64,000 bases of DNA from Yoonia sp. GPGPB17 (GCF_037892195.1 NZ_JATACI010000002.1:124001-188000); one strand, 5' to 3'; positions 1 through 10,133 are shown, counted from the first letter of the stretch. Program-made: numbers and translations. The notes: generated from the letters alone by a model not told the origin.

Positions 1-606
1 TTCGAGCAGGCCGCGGGCGACGCGGGTTTCGGCGGCACTCAGGTTCAGGTTCTCGGACAGATCAGCAGCAAAGACAGGGGTCCAGTCAATCGATGACAAC
101 CGGACCACGGTTTCGGCCAGCGGATAGGCCGATTTCAGGTTCTGGCCCAAAGGTGTTTCGACAGCCAGAAAACTGCGCAGCGTGCCCGGGCCGGTCATCC
201 GATAGGCGCGGCGTGCGGTTTCAGGCAGTGTGACAAAAGGTTTGGAGGATGTGGCGATCAGTGTGGCACAATCCACGCCTTCTTCATCGAGCAAGGCGCG
301 TGTGCTGGCATTGTGCGACACAATGTTATGCGCCTTGTCCAGCAAGATCGCGGGCGAGGCCACCTGATCCAGCAGATCTTTTTCTTCCTGAGTGTTGTTG
401 AGCCTCTCTGAGGCGAGCAGCGCCTCTTGAAAAACACTTGAAATCTCGCGATAGGCCAGTCCTTCATCGCGCAGAATGCTGTCGCTCCACGCGTCCCAGG
501 CTGCCAGAAGATCGCCGAAACGTTCTGGCTTGATCGCCACGCCATAGGCGCTCGCGACCAGTTTCAGCGTCGCATGTTCCTCGGTTTCTACGTCACGATC
601 TTCCAC
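1..606 (-). CDS. LuxR-type HTH transcriptional regulator, C-terminus cut by window edge
   Basis: Read on the minus strand from a GTG at 606 (an in-frame TAA lies four codons upstream), 202 codons run without a stop to the window edge. The middle (about residues 85-110, AILLDKAHNIVSHNASTRAL) has the look of a PAS-like sensor segment. The last visible residues, NLSAAETRVARGLLE, match the first helix of a LuxR-type DNA-binding domain. The recognition helix lies outside the window. There is no ATG in the first 40 codons, so the GTG start is the best choice but is not backed by a strong ribosome site. Target genes cannot be inferred. It is divergent from the large FG-GAP gene at 823, which it might control; that is only positional inference. 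Confidence 0.6.
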   Translation of the reverse strand, partial: MEDRDVETEEHATLKLVASAYGVAIKPERFGDLLAAWDAWSDSILRDEGLAYREISSVFQEALLASERLNNTQEEKDLLDQVASPAILLDKAHNIVSHNASTRALLDEEGVDCATLIATSSKPFVTLPETARRAYRMTGPGTLRSFLAVETPLGQNLKSAYPLAETVVRLSSIDWTPVFAADLSENLNLSAAETRVARGLLE

Positions 607-822
607 CCGACCAGATTATCCCAAAGTGGCGGTGCAGCTAGCAGAAAGCTGTTTTTGCACCGCTTTGCCTGCGTTAGCGGGTAGGCTGTGTCCCAGAATC
701 CCCAATATTGATGATTGAGCGGTGGAGGGCTGATAGGAGACATTAACCACATAATAGCGGTGAACTAGGGCAGCGGTGCAGCCACCCGCGCGCCTGAAAA
801 GATATTCAGAAAGTAAGCATTT

Positions 823-3800
823 ATGGTGAAAGTTTCTTCAGGTGGCCGTCTTTTTGGGCCCAGCGGTTTTGAGGAATTCAGTGCCGGTATGGCAATTGGT
901 GATTTCAACGGCGATGGCGTTAATGACCTTGCCGTCACTTATGTGCTGGACGGCGCGTCGCGTGAAAGCAGTGCGGCGGTTGTGCGCGTTCTGTTGGGTG
1001 GTAGCGGGGCTTTTGACGGAGATGCCCAGGCGGCTGACCTTGGCGGTGTCACCATCACCACCAGCGGCCAGATTGATGCCGGTGTCGGCATCGACCAACC
1101 CGGAGAGCTTTCATTTGCCGACGTGGATGGCGATGGGTTGGACGACCTGTTGATCGGCGCACCCCGCGCCATTCTGGGACCCAGCGAAAGAGGTGCGGGA
1201 TATGTCGCCCTTGGCGTCGGTGCGGCGGATAGCCTGACATATGGTCTGGTCGATCTGACCAATGAGGTGACTGGATTTTCGGTTGTCACCAATGAAACTG
1301 GTTTGGCGGGTTTTGGCTTTCAGGCCCTGGGTGATGTGGATGGAGATGACCAGCTGGATCTGCTGATCACCACGCCCTACGCGACCGCGCAAAACAGCAC
1401 CAGTTTTGCCGGGTTGGGCTTTGTCTATGAGCACGAAACAACCACAAACCTTGACGTCAGCGATGCGCTTGACCCTGCAAGCGGGTTGTCGGCAAGTGTG
1501 CTGACGCCGCAAACGCGGGTTTTTCTGGGCGAGGAGGTTGCTGCTGTCGGTGATGTGAATGGTGATGGGCTGGATGATTTCATCCTGTCTGGACGCGGTG
1601 ACAATGGGGCAGCCACTTCCGGTTTTGCCCGGGGCGCTGCCTATCTGATCTATGGCAATGCAGGCGGTCTGGCTGAGACCATTGATGTTGAAAATCTTGA
1701 TGGCACGCTGGGGACAGAGATTGTCTCCTCCATTTCGCTGACATTGGGCATGCGCATCACGGCGGCGGGTGACGTCAACGGTGATGGTTTGGACGATTTT
1801 ATTATTGGTGACTTGCCGCCCGGTGGCACTGATATATTTGCCTATATCGTCTACGGCACTGATGGTGGATTTGGTGCGCTGTTTGATTTGACGACACAGG
1901 CCAGCGGGCGGGTGACCCAGATTGGCGGTGCGAGGGTCGCCAGCCTGCAAACCGGTTTCGATATGGCATCTGCGGGTGACGTCAATGGAGATGGTTTTGA
2001 TGATGTCATCATCAGCCGTGCTGATGCGGGGCCGAACCGGGCGGGAGATGCGATACTGCTTTTTGGAAATGCTGACGGGCGGGGTGATGTTGTTGATTAT
2101 GACAACCTGTCGGCCGGGGCGGGATACCGTTTCAACGGGATCGACTTCTTTGAAAATGCGGGTTTCAGCGTCGCGGGCGGCGGCGACCTCAATGGCGACG
2201 GGGTGGATGATCTGGTGATCGGCGCGCGCTTTGCCCAGAACCCGGCGGATGACAACGCCGACACCAACCTGACCGGTGGTGCCTATGTCATCTATGGCGG
2301 GGCAGAGCGGCTGGCAGCACTTGATGCGATTTCGGGCGCAGATGGCGTGATCGCGCTGGCCGATGTGGGGGCCGAGGTCGATATCGAGATAACGACCCCG
2401 AATGATCCCCCCGTGGGCGTGCCCACCGATCTGGGTACATTCGCCGAAGACGGCGGTTTACAGAGTTTTGATCTGACCGATTATGTCACCGACCCTGAAG
2501 GCGACCCGCTGACCATTGCGGTTATCGGCGACTTGCCGGAAGGGATCACCCGTGATGGCAACATGCTCCATCTGGATCCCAATGCCCTGGCCGATACTGC
2601 GATGCTGGGGACAGGGCAGGACGTCACGACCGGTATCTTGCTGACCGCAACCGATACCGCTGGCAACACCTCTGACCGCTTCGGTCTGAGCTTCACCGTT
2701 ATCGGCGTCGATGATCCACTGATCGTACCGGACCTCTCGTTTGAAGTTTTGGAGGGTGAAACCGTCCTGATAGATGCATTTGCCGAAATCATGGACGCTG
2801 ATGGTGCCATACCGCTGGGTTGGGGGCCGTTAGGCAGCCTGACCCCAATCACCGATCCAACCACCGATCCATTTGAACTCCCCGGTATTCTCGGCGTCGC
2901 CTCAGGTGGTGTGTTTGGTTATATTGCGGCTGATCCGTCAACGCTGCCCCCGGGCACCATAGGGATCATTGCCTCCGACGATTTTGGCCCACTTGCTGAA
3001 GGCGATCGCGCATCGTTGGCTTCAGTTATTTTGGGGGCCAGCCTGGGGCTTTTGAGGCCGGTGATGTGACGATCACCATCACCGGCATCAATGACTCGCC
3101 GGATGTAATAGACGTGGCGCTTGGAACGATTGCCGAGGATGCAGGTGTGCAATCGGTGCGGCTGGCCGATTTTACCAGTGACAGTGATGGTGACGCGATC
3201 CAGTTCAATCTGTTGGATACATTGCCGACTGGCGTGACCTGGGACGGCGAATTCTTGCGCTTTGATCCCGATGCGATTGCTGACACGGCAGGCCTATCGA
3301 CGAATGAGACACAAAGCATCACACTGGACGCCACCGCCACCGATGATGCGGGCAATACCTCTGACCCATTTTCGGTTGGTATCACGATTTCCGGTATCGA
3401 TGATCCGGCGATTGTGCCGGACAGATCGTTTGAGGTGCTGGAAGGCGAAACCGTGCTGATGAATCTTTTCGGCACGATCACCGATATCGACGATGATGCC
3501 ATTGGTCTGGGTTGGGGGCCGCTAGGCAGTACCGTACCAACGTTGGACCCGTTTGAATTGTCCGGTGTCCTGGGAGTCGGCGGCGGTGATCTTGCCTATG
3601 CAGCGATTGATCCCTCGACACTCGGCCCCAACCCGATTGGTGTTATCGGCTCTGACAGTTTTGACCCTTTGGCCGAAAATGAAACGCGCACAGTCAGCTT
3701 TACCTATTTCGGTGGCCAGCCGGGCAGCCCGGTGGCGGGTGATGTGACCATCACGATCACGGGTGTGAATGACGCGCCCGACATTGCCGATACCGCGTTG

Positions 3801-6033
3801 GGCACCTTTGCCGAGGATGCAGGCGTGCAGAGCATCCGTTTGAGTGATCTGGCTAATGATCTGGATGGGGATGCGATCCAGATCAACCTGCTTGATGCCC
3901 TGCCTACCGGCGTCAGCTGGGATGGTGACATTCTGCGGATCGATCCCGACACTTTTGCCGATGCCGCCGGTCTGGGTAATGGCGCGGAAGAAACCATAAC
4001 ACTGCGTGCCACCGCGTCTGATGATCTGGGCAACACTTCAGACGTTGCTGATCTGGGCTTTACGGTCACAGGCATTGATGATCCGGCGGTCGTACCTGAT
4101 CAGAGCTTCGCGGTGTTCGAGGGCGAGACTGTCTTCATGGATCTGTTTGCTGGCATCGTAGATGTTGATGACCCGGCCGGTGGTCTGGGCTGGGGGCCGC
4201 TGGGCACCACCAGCCCTTCGCTTGATCCGTTTACCTTGTCGGGTGTGCTGGGCGTGGCTGGTGGGGCATTCGGCTATCTTGCGGCTGATCCCTCGACACT
4301 TGGCCCCAACCCGATTGGTGTTATAGCCTCTGACGATTTTGGGCCCTTGGCCGAAGGGGCGGCGCGCATTGTCAGCTTTACCTATTTTGGTGGTCAGCCG
4401 GGGGCCTTTGCGTCGGGTGATGTGACTATCACCGTGACCGGTGTGAACGATGCGCCGGATATCGCGGATATTGTGTTGGGCAGCTTCTCTGAAGATGCAG
4501 GTGTGCAGCGCATTGCGCTGGCTGATTTCGCAAACGATCTGGACGGCGATGCCATTCAGATCAACCTGTTGGATGCCTTGCCCACCGGTGTGACCTGGGA
4601 TGGCGATGTCCTTCAGATTGACCCTGATGCCTTTGCTGATGACGCGGGTCTGAGCGCGGGAGAGGAAGAGACCGTCACGCTCACCCTCACTGCGTCGGAT
4701 GCTGTCGGCAATACGTCTGAAACCGTTTCGCTGGACTTTACCGTGACCGGCATTGATGACCCGCTGATCGTTCCCGACCTGACTTTTGAGGTGCTCGAGG
4801 GCGACACGGTCTTGATGGACCTGTTCGCGGCCATCACCGATGTCGATGATGATGCAGTCGGGTTGGGTTGGGGGCCACTTGGCAGCGTGACCCCGTCTTT
4901 GGATCCCTTGACGCTGACCGGTGTCCTGGGGCTCACCGGTGGTGTCTTTGGTTATGCGGCGGTTGACCCATCAACACTCGGCCCCAACCCGATTGGCGTG
5001 ATCGCATCGGACAGTTTCGGCCCGCTGGCTGAGGATGAAACACGCATTGTCAGCTTTACGTATTTCGGCGGTCAACCGGGTGATTTTGCGGCAGGCGATG
5101 TGACCATCACCGTGACCGGTGTGAACGACGCGCCGGTCTTTACCTCTGCGGCGACGGTCTCGGTTATGGAGGGGATGACCACGTTGATCGATGTGAATGC
5201 GATCGACGATGCAGCGGTAGAGCTGGACGGTCTGACCTATGCGTTAGAGAGCGGCGGTGACAGTGCGCTGTTTTCCATTGATGCGGCCACCGGGCAGCTA
5301 TCTTTTGCCGCACCGCCCGATTTCGAGGCGCCGGGCGATGGGAATACCGACAACATCTACACGGTGAATGTCGTGGCCTCTGATGGATCGCTGAGCACGA
5401 CCCAAACCCTGATCGTCAGCGTCGAGCCTGACCTGACGCCGGTCACACTGACCGTCGTACCAGGTGTCACCACCCTGACCGGCAATGGTGGTGCGGATAT
5501 TCTGCTGGGCGCCATTGGGGCCAATACGCTGAATGGGGCTGGTGGCAATGATACGGTTGGTGCCCCTGCCGGGCAGAATGTGATCGTTGGCAGTGCTGGT
5601 GATGATTTGCTGCAAGGCGGGATCAATGATGACGTGTTGTTGGGCGGTGCTAAGCAACGATGTGATCAGCGGCGATCTTGGTAGTTTCTTGTTTGGCTCT
5701 GACACGATCACCGGCGGTGCGGGCGACGATATCATGATGGGCGGGGCCGGGGCGGATGTCTTTGTTTTTGCTCAAAACGATGGGCAGGACGTGATTGGCG
5801 CGCTGGCCATCAACCATGCCACTCCGGGGATTTCCACAGTGACCGGCGCGGATTTTGAGAGTGGCGTCGATCAGCTCGACGTGTCGGTCCTTGGTTATGC
5901 GTCGGCGGCCGATGCCTTTGCCCTTGTCAGTGATGTGGGGGGCGTTGCCACCTTCAGCGATCAGGGGACCGAGATCACCTTTGCCGGACTGACCCGTGTC
6001 GATCTTGACCAGAACGATTTCATCATTGCCTAA
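823..6033 (+). CDS. Giant FG-GAP / tandem-repeat / RTX secreted protein (two frameshifts)
   Basis: About 1,737 residues if the two frameshifts are repaired. Residues about 25-470 contain seven FG-GAP-type calcium loops (GDVNGDGLDDF and variants), typical of an integrin-like beta-propeller. Residues about 527-1434 are four tandem modules of about 226 residues, then a cadherin-like segment and RTX-type glycine/aspartate repeats (GGAGDDIMMGGAGAD). There is no N-terminal signal peptide, and C-terminal RTX repeats suggest type I secretion, so it is probably a surface adhesin or matrix protein. The frame is lost by one missing base near 3006-3010 (compared with the equivalent ARIVSFTYFGGQPG segment of later modules) and restored by one extra base at 5649-5655. 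The two shifts cancel. TAA at 6031 is followed directly by the lipoprotein ribosome site. No T1SS genes are in the window. Confidence 0.75.
2401..5123 (+). repeat. Four tandem protein-coding modules of 678 bp
   Basis: Modules begin at about 2401, 3090, 3768 and 4446, each opening with an Asn-Asp-x-Pro motif. Copies 2-4 are each exactly 678 bp (226 residues); copy 1 is about 689 bp and more divergent, and contains the first frameshift. Shared landmarks in order are AEDAGVQ, LPTGVTWDG, GNTSD, VPDxSFEVLEGETVLMD, GLGWGPLG, DPSTLGPNPIGVI and SFTYFGGQPG. The module resembles the cadherin/Ig-like folds of large bacterial adhesins, but I do not recognise it as a named domain. Confidence 0.85.
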
Positions 6034-6043
6034 GGAGGTACGA

Positions 6044-6820
6044 ATGCGCGCGTTGAAGATTGCAGTATTGCCCGTCTTGTTCATGCTGACTGCTTGCGGC
6101 GGCGGCAATAGTGGCCTGCCAGACGTTGATCAGACTTTTGCCGGGGCGACCGCCGCTGTGCCGGTCAGCGCATCGGTATTGAACGCGGCCACCGCGAGCG
6201 TATCGTCCCAGACGGGTACGCTGGACGATGCTGCACTGACATTCGCCTTTGCAGGGCTTTTGGGCGCGATCAATCCCGACCGCACGCAGATCATCCTGAC
6301 AAATGGTGGGCAGGTGACGCTGGACCCGGCGGGCGATGGCTATGCCACGCGGTTCAGCTCTGCCCCGCAAGGCGGGCCTGCGACGAGGGGTATCATCGGG
6401 ATCGCGGCGACGGATGTGCCGATCGATGGGACGGCGACCTATACCGGAGATACAAGGATTAATGCTGTTGTGGGAACGGACCTCTATGATCTGACGGGCA
6501 ATGCCGAGGTCGCGATTGATTTTGCGGGCGGCAGGGTGACCACGACGCTGGATGCGCTATCGGGCACGGTGCTCAACCCCGTCACCGGGAGTAGCGCGGT
6601 GCTGGATGCGGGCACACTCACCATTGCTGACGCGATGATTTCGAACAGTGGCTTTTCCGGCGGTGTCACAACAGCAACGGGCGCGCCATTAGCCCTATCG
6701 GAGGACGCAACGACAGCGCTGAATGGTCAGTTCTTTGGACCCCAAGCAAATGAGGCCGGTGGCACCTTTGCTATTATTGACACCGAAAAGATCATCTACG
6801 GGGATTTTCTAGCGGATTGA
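6044..6820 (+). CDS. TbpB-like beta-barrel lipoprotein
   Basis: 258 residues. The start is the ATG at 6044, preceded by AGGAGGT at 6033-6039. The N-terminus is a lipoprotein signal (LFMLTACGGG: lipobox LTAC, Cys about residue 18). The C-terminal stretch LNGQFFGPQANEAGGTF is the hallmark of the transferrin-binding-protein B-like barrel domain found in many alphaproteobacterial lipoproteins of unknown ligand. It begins 10 bp after the RTX protein stop and is surely cotranscribed. An outer-membrane partner or anchor of the secreted protein is possible, but this is inference. Binding of iron carriers should not be assumed, because the fold is also used for other ligands. Confidence 0.75.
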   Translation: MRALKIAVLPVLFMLTACGGGNSGLPDVDQTFAGATAAVPVSASVLNAATASVSSQTGTLDDAALTFAFAGLLGAINPDRTQIILTNGGQVTLDPAGDGYATRFSSAPQGGPATRGIIGIAATDVPIDGTATYTGDTRINAVVGTDLYDLTGNAEVAIDFAGGRVTTTLDALSGTVLNPVTGSSAVLDAGTLTIADAMISNSGFSGGVTTATGAPLALSEDATTALNGQFFGPQANEAGGTFAIIDTEKIIYGDFLAD

Positions 6821-7141
6821 TCCCGCCGCTGTTCAATAGTGCTTGGCGAGTGCGGCATGGAGTCCAAAGGCACAAACGATGATCAGACTGAGCGCCCAGA
6901 CCAGATCAAGGCCAGGCGTCGTCGGTGGCGACACCCATCGACGACCGCTGGCAGGAACCGGTTTGTTGGAAGACAAAAGTCAGCATTGGGCCACCTTGGA
7001 CTTGATTGCATTCAAAACTTTGCAGTTTTGCTATGTCCGCTTACGGCGCATCGCCGTCATTGGGATGGTCGGATGCCGCACTGAGTCGAAAGGTAGATAG
7101 GTCCACAAAGCGGAGTTACGACGTTTAATATGACAGCATAC
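6821..7141. other. Intergenic stretch without a convincing gene
   Basis: About 320 bp between the lipoprotein and the DUF6324 gene. The plus-strand frames here are rich in Arg/His/Trp and look non-coding. On the minus strand a 47-residue frame (6976 to 6833, TTG start) would end in a single hydrophobic helix (LVWALSLIIVCAFGLHAALA), but it has no ribosome site at a proper distance. I do not call it. No hairpin terminator with a T-run was seen. Confidence 0.4.
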
Positions 7142-7333
7142 CTACCGCGTCTTAACGGCCCGCGCAGCTAACGCCGCTGCCTTGATCTCTTCCGCAATCT
7201 CATCCGCTTCCTCAGGATCAAAATCCATTGGGATCTCGATCCCGTCCGCTTCGATGAATATCCGCACCATGCCCAGATCGGTTGGTCCGATTTGCATGTT
7301 CGCCTCGATGTCGCGTTCGTTGTTGATACCCAT
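7142..7333 (-). CDS. DUF6324 family small protein
   Basis: 63 residues, start ATG at 7333 with AAGGGA a few bases upstream. The protein is acidic in the middle (PMDFDPEEADEIAEEI) and has no membrane segment or signal peptide. It matches my recollection of the DUF6324 family, a short cytoplasmic protein confined to Rhodobacterales with the conserved phrase IGPTDxGMVRI. Function is unknown. It is divergent from the acetyltransferase that starts at 7415, so the 80 bp between them should hold both promoters. Confidence 0.7.
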   Translation of the reverse strand: MGINNERDIEANMQIGPTDLGMVRIFIEADGIEIPMDFDPEEADEIAEEIKAAALAARAVKTR

Positions 7334-7414
7334 GTCAGTCCCTTTGATCTGATGGAACGTGTCCTACCGTGTGCCGGGCTTGATTGGCAAGGGCGGGGCG
7401 GGCAAAGATGCGGT

Positions 7415-7894
7415 ATGGATTTTGCCTTGCGCCCCTTTGATGCTGACGATGTCGACTGGCTGGTGGCCGAACATGCCACCCATTATGCACAGGTCGAAGG
7501 TTTCGATGATAGTTTCGGCCCTTTGGTGCACGGCATTGTCACGGACTTCCTGAAAGCTCATGACGCAAGCTGCGAGGCGGGGTGGATTGCGCATCTAGGC
7601 GATCAGCGCTTGGGCAGTATCTTCTGCGTGCGCAAGGATGACAGCACAGCCAAGCTGCGGCTGTTCTATGTGGTCGACGAGGCACGGGGCACAGGCGTCG
7701 CGCAGGCGCTTTTGGATCAATGCCTGGACTTTGCCCGCGCCGCTGGCTATGCTGGGCTAACCCTCTGGACCCATGAAAGTCATGCTGCGGCGGGTCGTAT
7801 CTACGCCCGCAATGGCCTGACCCGCACCCGCGCCGAACCGGTGCATTCCTTTGGCGTCGATCTGGTGGAAGAGACGTGGGAGATTGCGTTTTAG
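7415..7894 (+). CDS. GNAT family N-acetyltransferase
   Basis: 159 residues from ATG 7415; longer in-frame starts overlap the divergent DUF6324 gene and add unconserved sequence. The acetyl-CoA-binding motif A is visible as DEARGTGVAQALLDQCLDFARAAGY (about residues 90-114; R/QxxGxG/A form), followed by the typical LWTHESHAAAGRIYARNGL segment of motif B. The substrate is not deducible; this shape resembles single-domain acetyltransferases often annotated as MarR-associated, but no MarR domain is present. It ends about 40 bp before tRNA-His. Confidence 0.85.
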   Translation: MDFALRPFDADDVDWLVAEHATHYAQVEGFDDSFGPLVHGIVTDFLKAHDASCEAGWIAHLGDQRLGSIFCVRKDDSTAKLRLFYVVDEARGTGVAQALLDQCLDFARAAGYAGLTLWTHESHAAAGRIYARNGLTRTRAEPVHSFGVDLVEETWEIAF

Positions 7895-7937
7895 GGGACT
7901 TGCAATCGTGAACTCATCCCGCTAGATCAGCCCTGTT

Positions 7938-8014
7938 GCCGCCTTAGCTCAGTTGGTTAGAGCACTGGTTTGTGGAACCAGGGGTCCCCCGTTCGAGCCG
8001 GGGAGGCGGTACCA
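7938..8014 (+). tRNA. tRNA-His (GTG anticodon)
   Basis: A full cloverleaf can be drawn: acceptor GCCGCCT/AGGCGGT with a terminal G-T wobble, D-arm with AGCTCAGTTGGTTAGAGC, anticodon stem CTGGT/ACCAG with anticodon GTG at 7972-7974, T-arm GTTCGAGC, and an encoded CCA at 8012-8014. The discriminator base is A73 (8011) and the base before G1 is T, so there is no encoded G-1. That is the unusual alphaproteobacterial tRNA-His type. Confidence 0.95.
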
Positions 8015-8042
8015 TCCCTCCCATGCAGTACCGGAGACGATC

Positions 8043-9074
8043 ATGGGTGAGACGCTCATTACATTTGAAATCGGACCAAACCCGCCACCACGGTTGGATA
8101 AGGCATTGGGCCGCGATGTGCCGGAAGACGCGTCGCTCAGTCGGTCGCGTCTGGCCAAGTTGATTGCCGAGGGCGCTGTCAAAGTGGACGGGGTTGTTGT
8201 GACGGACCCGCGCCAGCGCATTGCCGAAGGGGTTATGGTGGCGGTAACAGTCGCCGTTGCCGAGGAAAGCCACATTGGTGGCGAAGATATTCCGTTGGAT
8301 GTGGTGTTCGAGGATGACGATCTGATTGTTGTGAATAAACCCGCTGGCATGGTGGTGCATCCGGCACCCGGCACGCCGGGGGGGACCCTTGTAAACGCAT
8401 TAATCCATCATTGCGGTGAGACGCTATCCGGTGTTGGCGGCATGAAACGCCCCGGTATCGTGCACCGCATTGACAAGGAAACGACCGGCTTGCTGGTCGC
8501 GGCAAAATCTGATCGGGCGCATCATCATCTGGCCGATCAGTTTGCCGCTCATACGGTTGAACGTCGCTATCTGGCTATTTGCTATGGCCTGCCGGATCAG
8601 AGTGATCCGCGTTTGCGCGGCATCAAGGGAACGTCTTTTGAGCCCGGCAACATCCTCAAGATCCAGACCTTCCTTGGTCGACACCGCACGGACCGCCAAC
8701 GTCAGGCGGTGTCATTTACCGCTGGACGCCATGCCGTGACGCGATCGCGCATTGTCGAGGGGCTGGGGACACCGCCCTGTGCCGCCTTAATCGAATGTTG
8801 GCTGGAAACGGGGCGGACCCACCAGATTCGCGTCCATATGGCCCATTGCGGACATGCACTGATTGGTGACCCGGTTTACGGTGGACGGCGCAAACTGTCA
8901 CCCAAGGTGATTGGGGACGTGGGCGTTGCTGCCGTTGCTGCCTTCCCGCGTCAAGCGCTGCATGCGGCCACCTTGGGCTTTGAACACCCGGTTTCGGGCG
9001 AATTCTTGCAGTTTGAGGCGGAAATCCCCCAGGATATGCGCGATCTTTTGCGCGCACTTGGCAGTCAGGGCTGA
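8043..9074 (+). CDS. rluD: RluA/RluD family 23S rRNA pseudouridine synthase
   Basis: 343 residues from ATG 8043 (GGAGA upstream). The N-terminus carries an S4 RNA-binding domain (RLDKALGRDVPEDASLSRSR to about residue 70). The catalytic motif HRIDKETTGLLV (about residues 141-152) contains the nucleophilic Asp of the RluA family, and ETGRTHQIRVH is the conserved C-terminal motif. The S4 domain and length favour RluD, which modifies helix 69 of 23S rRNA, over RluA or RluC, but RluC-type specificity cannot be excluded. It lies directly downstream of tRNA-His and upstream of rpoH. Confidence 0.88.
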   Translation: MGETLITFEIGPNPPPRLDKALGRDVPEDASLSRSRLAKLIAEGAVKVDGVVVTDPRQRIAEGVMVAVTVAVAEESHIGGEDIPLDVVFEDDDLIVVNKPAGMVVHPAPGTPGGTLVNALIHHCGETLSGVGGMKRPGIVHRIDKETTGLLVAAKSDRAHHHLADQFAAHTVERRYLAICYGLPDQSDPRLRGIKGTSFEPGNILKIQTFLGRHRTDRQRQAVSFTAGRHAVTRSRIVEGLGTPPCAALIECWLETGRTHQIRVHMAHCGHALIGDPVYGGRRKLSPKVIGDVGVAAVAAFPRQALHAATLGFEHPVSGEFLQFEAEIPQDMRDLLRALGSQG

Positions 9075-9171
9075 AATATTCAATCCCATGTGCGTGAGCG
9101 CACGGAAATGTGCCTCGTATTACTAAACCGATTAGTTCATATAGAGTTTACGGAAATTCGGTAGGGCACCT

Positions 9172-9200
9172 CTTGAAACGCGGTGTGAGCGCTACCATAT
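9172..9200 (+). promoter_or_regulatory. Candidate heat-shock (RpoH-type) promoter upstream of rpoH
   Basis: CTTGAAA at 9172-9178, a 14-bp spacer, then TACCATAT at 9193-9200. This resembles the sigma-32 consensus (CTTGAAA, 13-15 bp, CCCCATNT) and sits about 37 bp before the rpoH start, suggesting autoregulation. The -10 side deviates at two of its first positions. Confidence 0.45.
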
Positions 9201-9236
9201 CCATGTTAAGCCTTTAAACATAGGAGGGCAAAGACA

Positions 9237-10133
9237 GTGAGCAATTATAAGAATCTTCCCGCACCAACCCCAGAGGGTGGTCTGAACCGTTATATGCAGG
9301 AGATCCGCAAATTTCCCATGCTGGAACCCGAGCAGGAATATATGCTCGCCAAGCGTTGGGTCGATCACGAAGACACGGATGCCGCACATCAGATGGTCAC
9401 ATCGCACCTGCGATTGGCGGCCAAAATCGCTATGGGCTATCGCGGCTATGGTTTGCCACAGGCCGAGGTGATTTCCGAAGCCAACGTTGGTCTGATGCAG
9501 GCGGTGAAACGCTTTGACCCTGAAAAGGGTTTCCGTCTGGCGACCTATGCGATGTGGTGGATCCGTGCCTCGATCCAGGAATACATCCTGCGGTCGTGGT
9601 CACTGGTCAAGCTGGGCACGACATCTGCGCAGAAGAAGCTGTTCTTTAACCTGCGCAAAGCTAAAAACCGCATCGGCGCGTTGGAGGACGGTGACATGCG
9701 TCCCGAGAACGTGCAGCGGATTGCCAATGATCTTGGCGTTACCGAAGACGAGGTCATTTCGATGAACCGCCGCCTGTCGGGTGGTGATGCCTCGCTCAAT
9801 GCGACGGTCAGCGCCGATGGCGAAGGTGCGGCGCAATGGCAGGATTGGCTAGAGGATGAAAGCGCTGATACCGCCGGTGACTATGAAGCCTCTGATGAAC
9901 TTGATGCCCGCCGAGAGCTTCTGGCCGAAGCAATGGGTGTGCTGAATGACCGTGAAAAGGACATTCTGATGCAGCGCCGTTTGTCGGAAGAAACGGTAAC
10001 GCTTGAAGACTTGAGTGGTCAGTATGACGTCAGCCGCGAGCGTATTCGCCAGATCGAGGTCCGTGCGTTTGAAAAACTGCAAAGTAAGATGCAAGAGCTT
10101 GCACGCCAAAAGGGTATGTTGGCCGACGCTTAA
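9237..10133 (+). CDS. rpoH: RNA polymerase sigma-32 factor RpoH
   Basis: 298 residues from GTG 9237, with AGGAGGG at 9222-9228 fixing the start. Region 2 (HLRLAAKIAMGYRGYGLPQAEVISEANVG..., ending YAMWWIRASIQEYILRSW) and the RpoH-specific box QKKLFFNLRKAKNR (about residues 131-144) are clear. Region 4 ends in YDVSRERIRQIEVRAFEKL. It directs core polymerase to heat-shock promoters. Rhodobacterales often carry two rpoH paralogues; which one this is cannot be told from the sequence alone. It is flanked by a candidate sigma-32-type promoter and a strong terminator, so it is probably monocistronic. Confidence 0.96.
   Translation: MSNYKNLPAPTPEGGLNRYMQEIRKFPMLEPEQEYMLAKRWVDHEDTDAAHQMVTSHLRLAAKIAMGYRGYGLPQAEVISEANVGLMQAVKRFDPEKGFRLATYAMWWIRASIQEYILRSWSLVKLGTTSAQKKLFFNLRKAKNRIGALEDGDMRPENVQRIANDLGVTEDEVISMNRRLSGGDASLNATVSADGEGAAQWQDWLEDESADTAGDYEASDELDARRELLAEAMGVLNDREKDILMQRRLSEETVTLEDLSGQYDVSRERIRQIEVRAFEKLQSKMQELARQKGMLADA

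Noticed and set aside
1111-1950. 279-residue minus-strand frame antisense to the FG-GAP protein
   Set aside because: It mirrors the calcium-loop repeats of the plus strand, has no recognisable domain, and the plus-strand protein is clearly real.
2401-5123. CRISPR-like repetition
   Set aside because: Repeats are 678-bp in-frame coding modules, with no short direct repeats and spacers.
6833-6976. 47-residue minus-strand frame with one hydrophobic helix
   Set aside because: TTG start without a well-placed ribosome site and no recognised family; reported only in the gap description.
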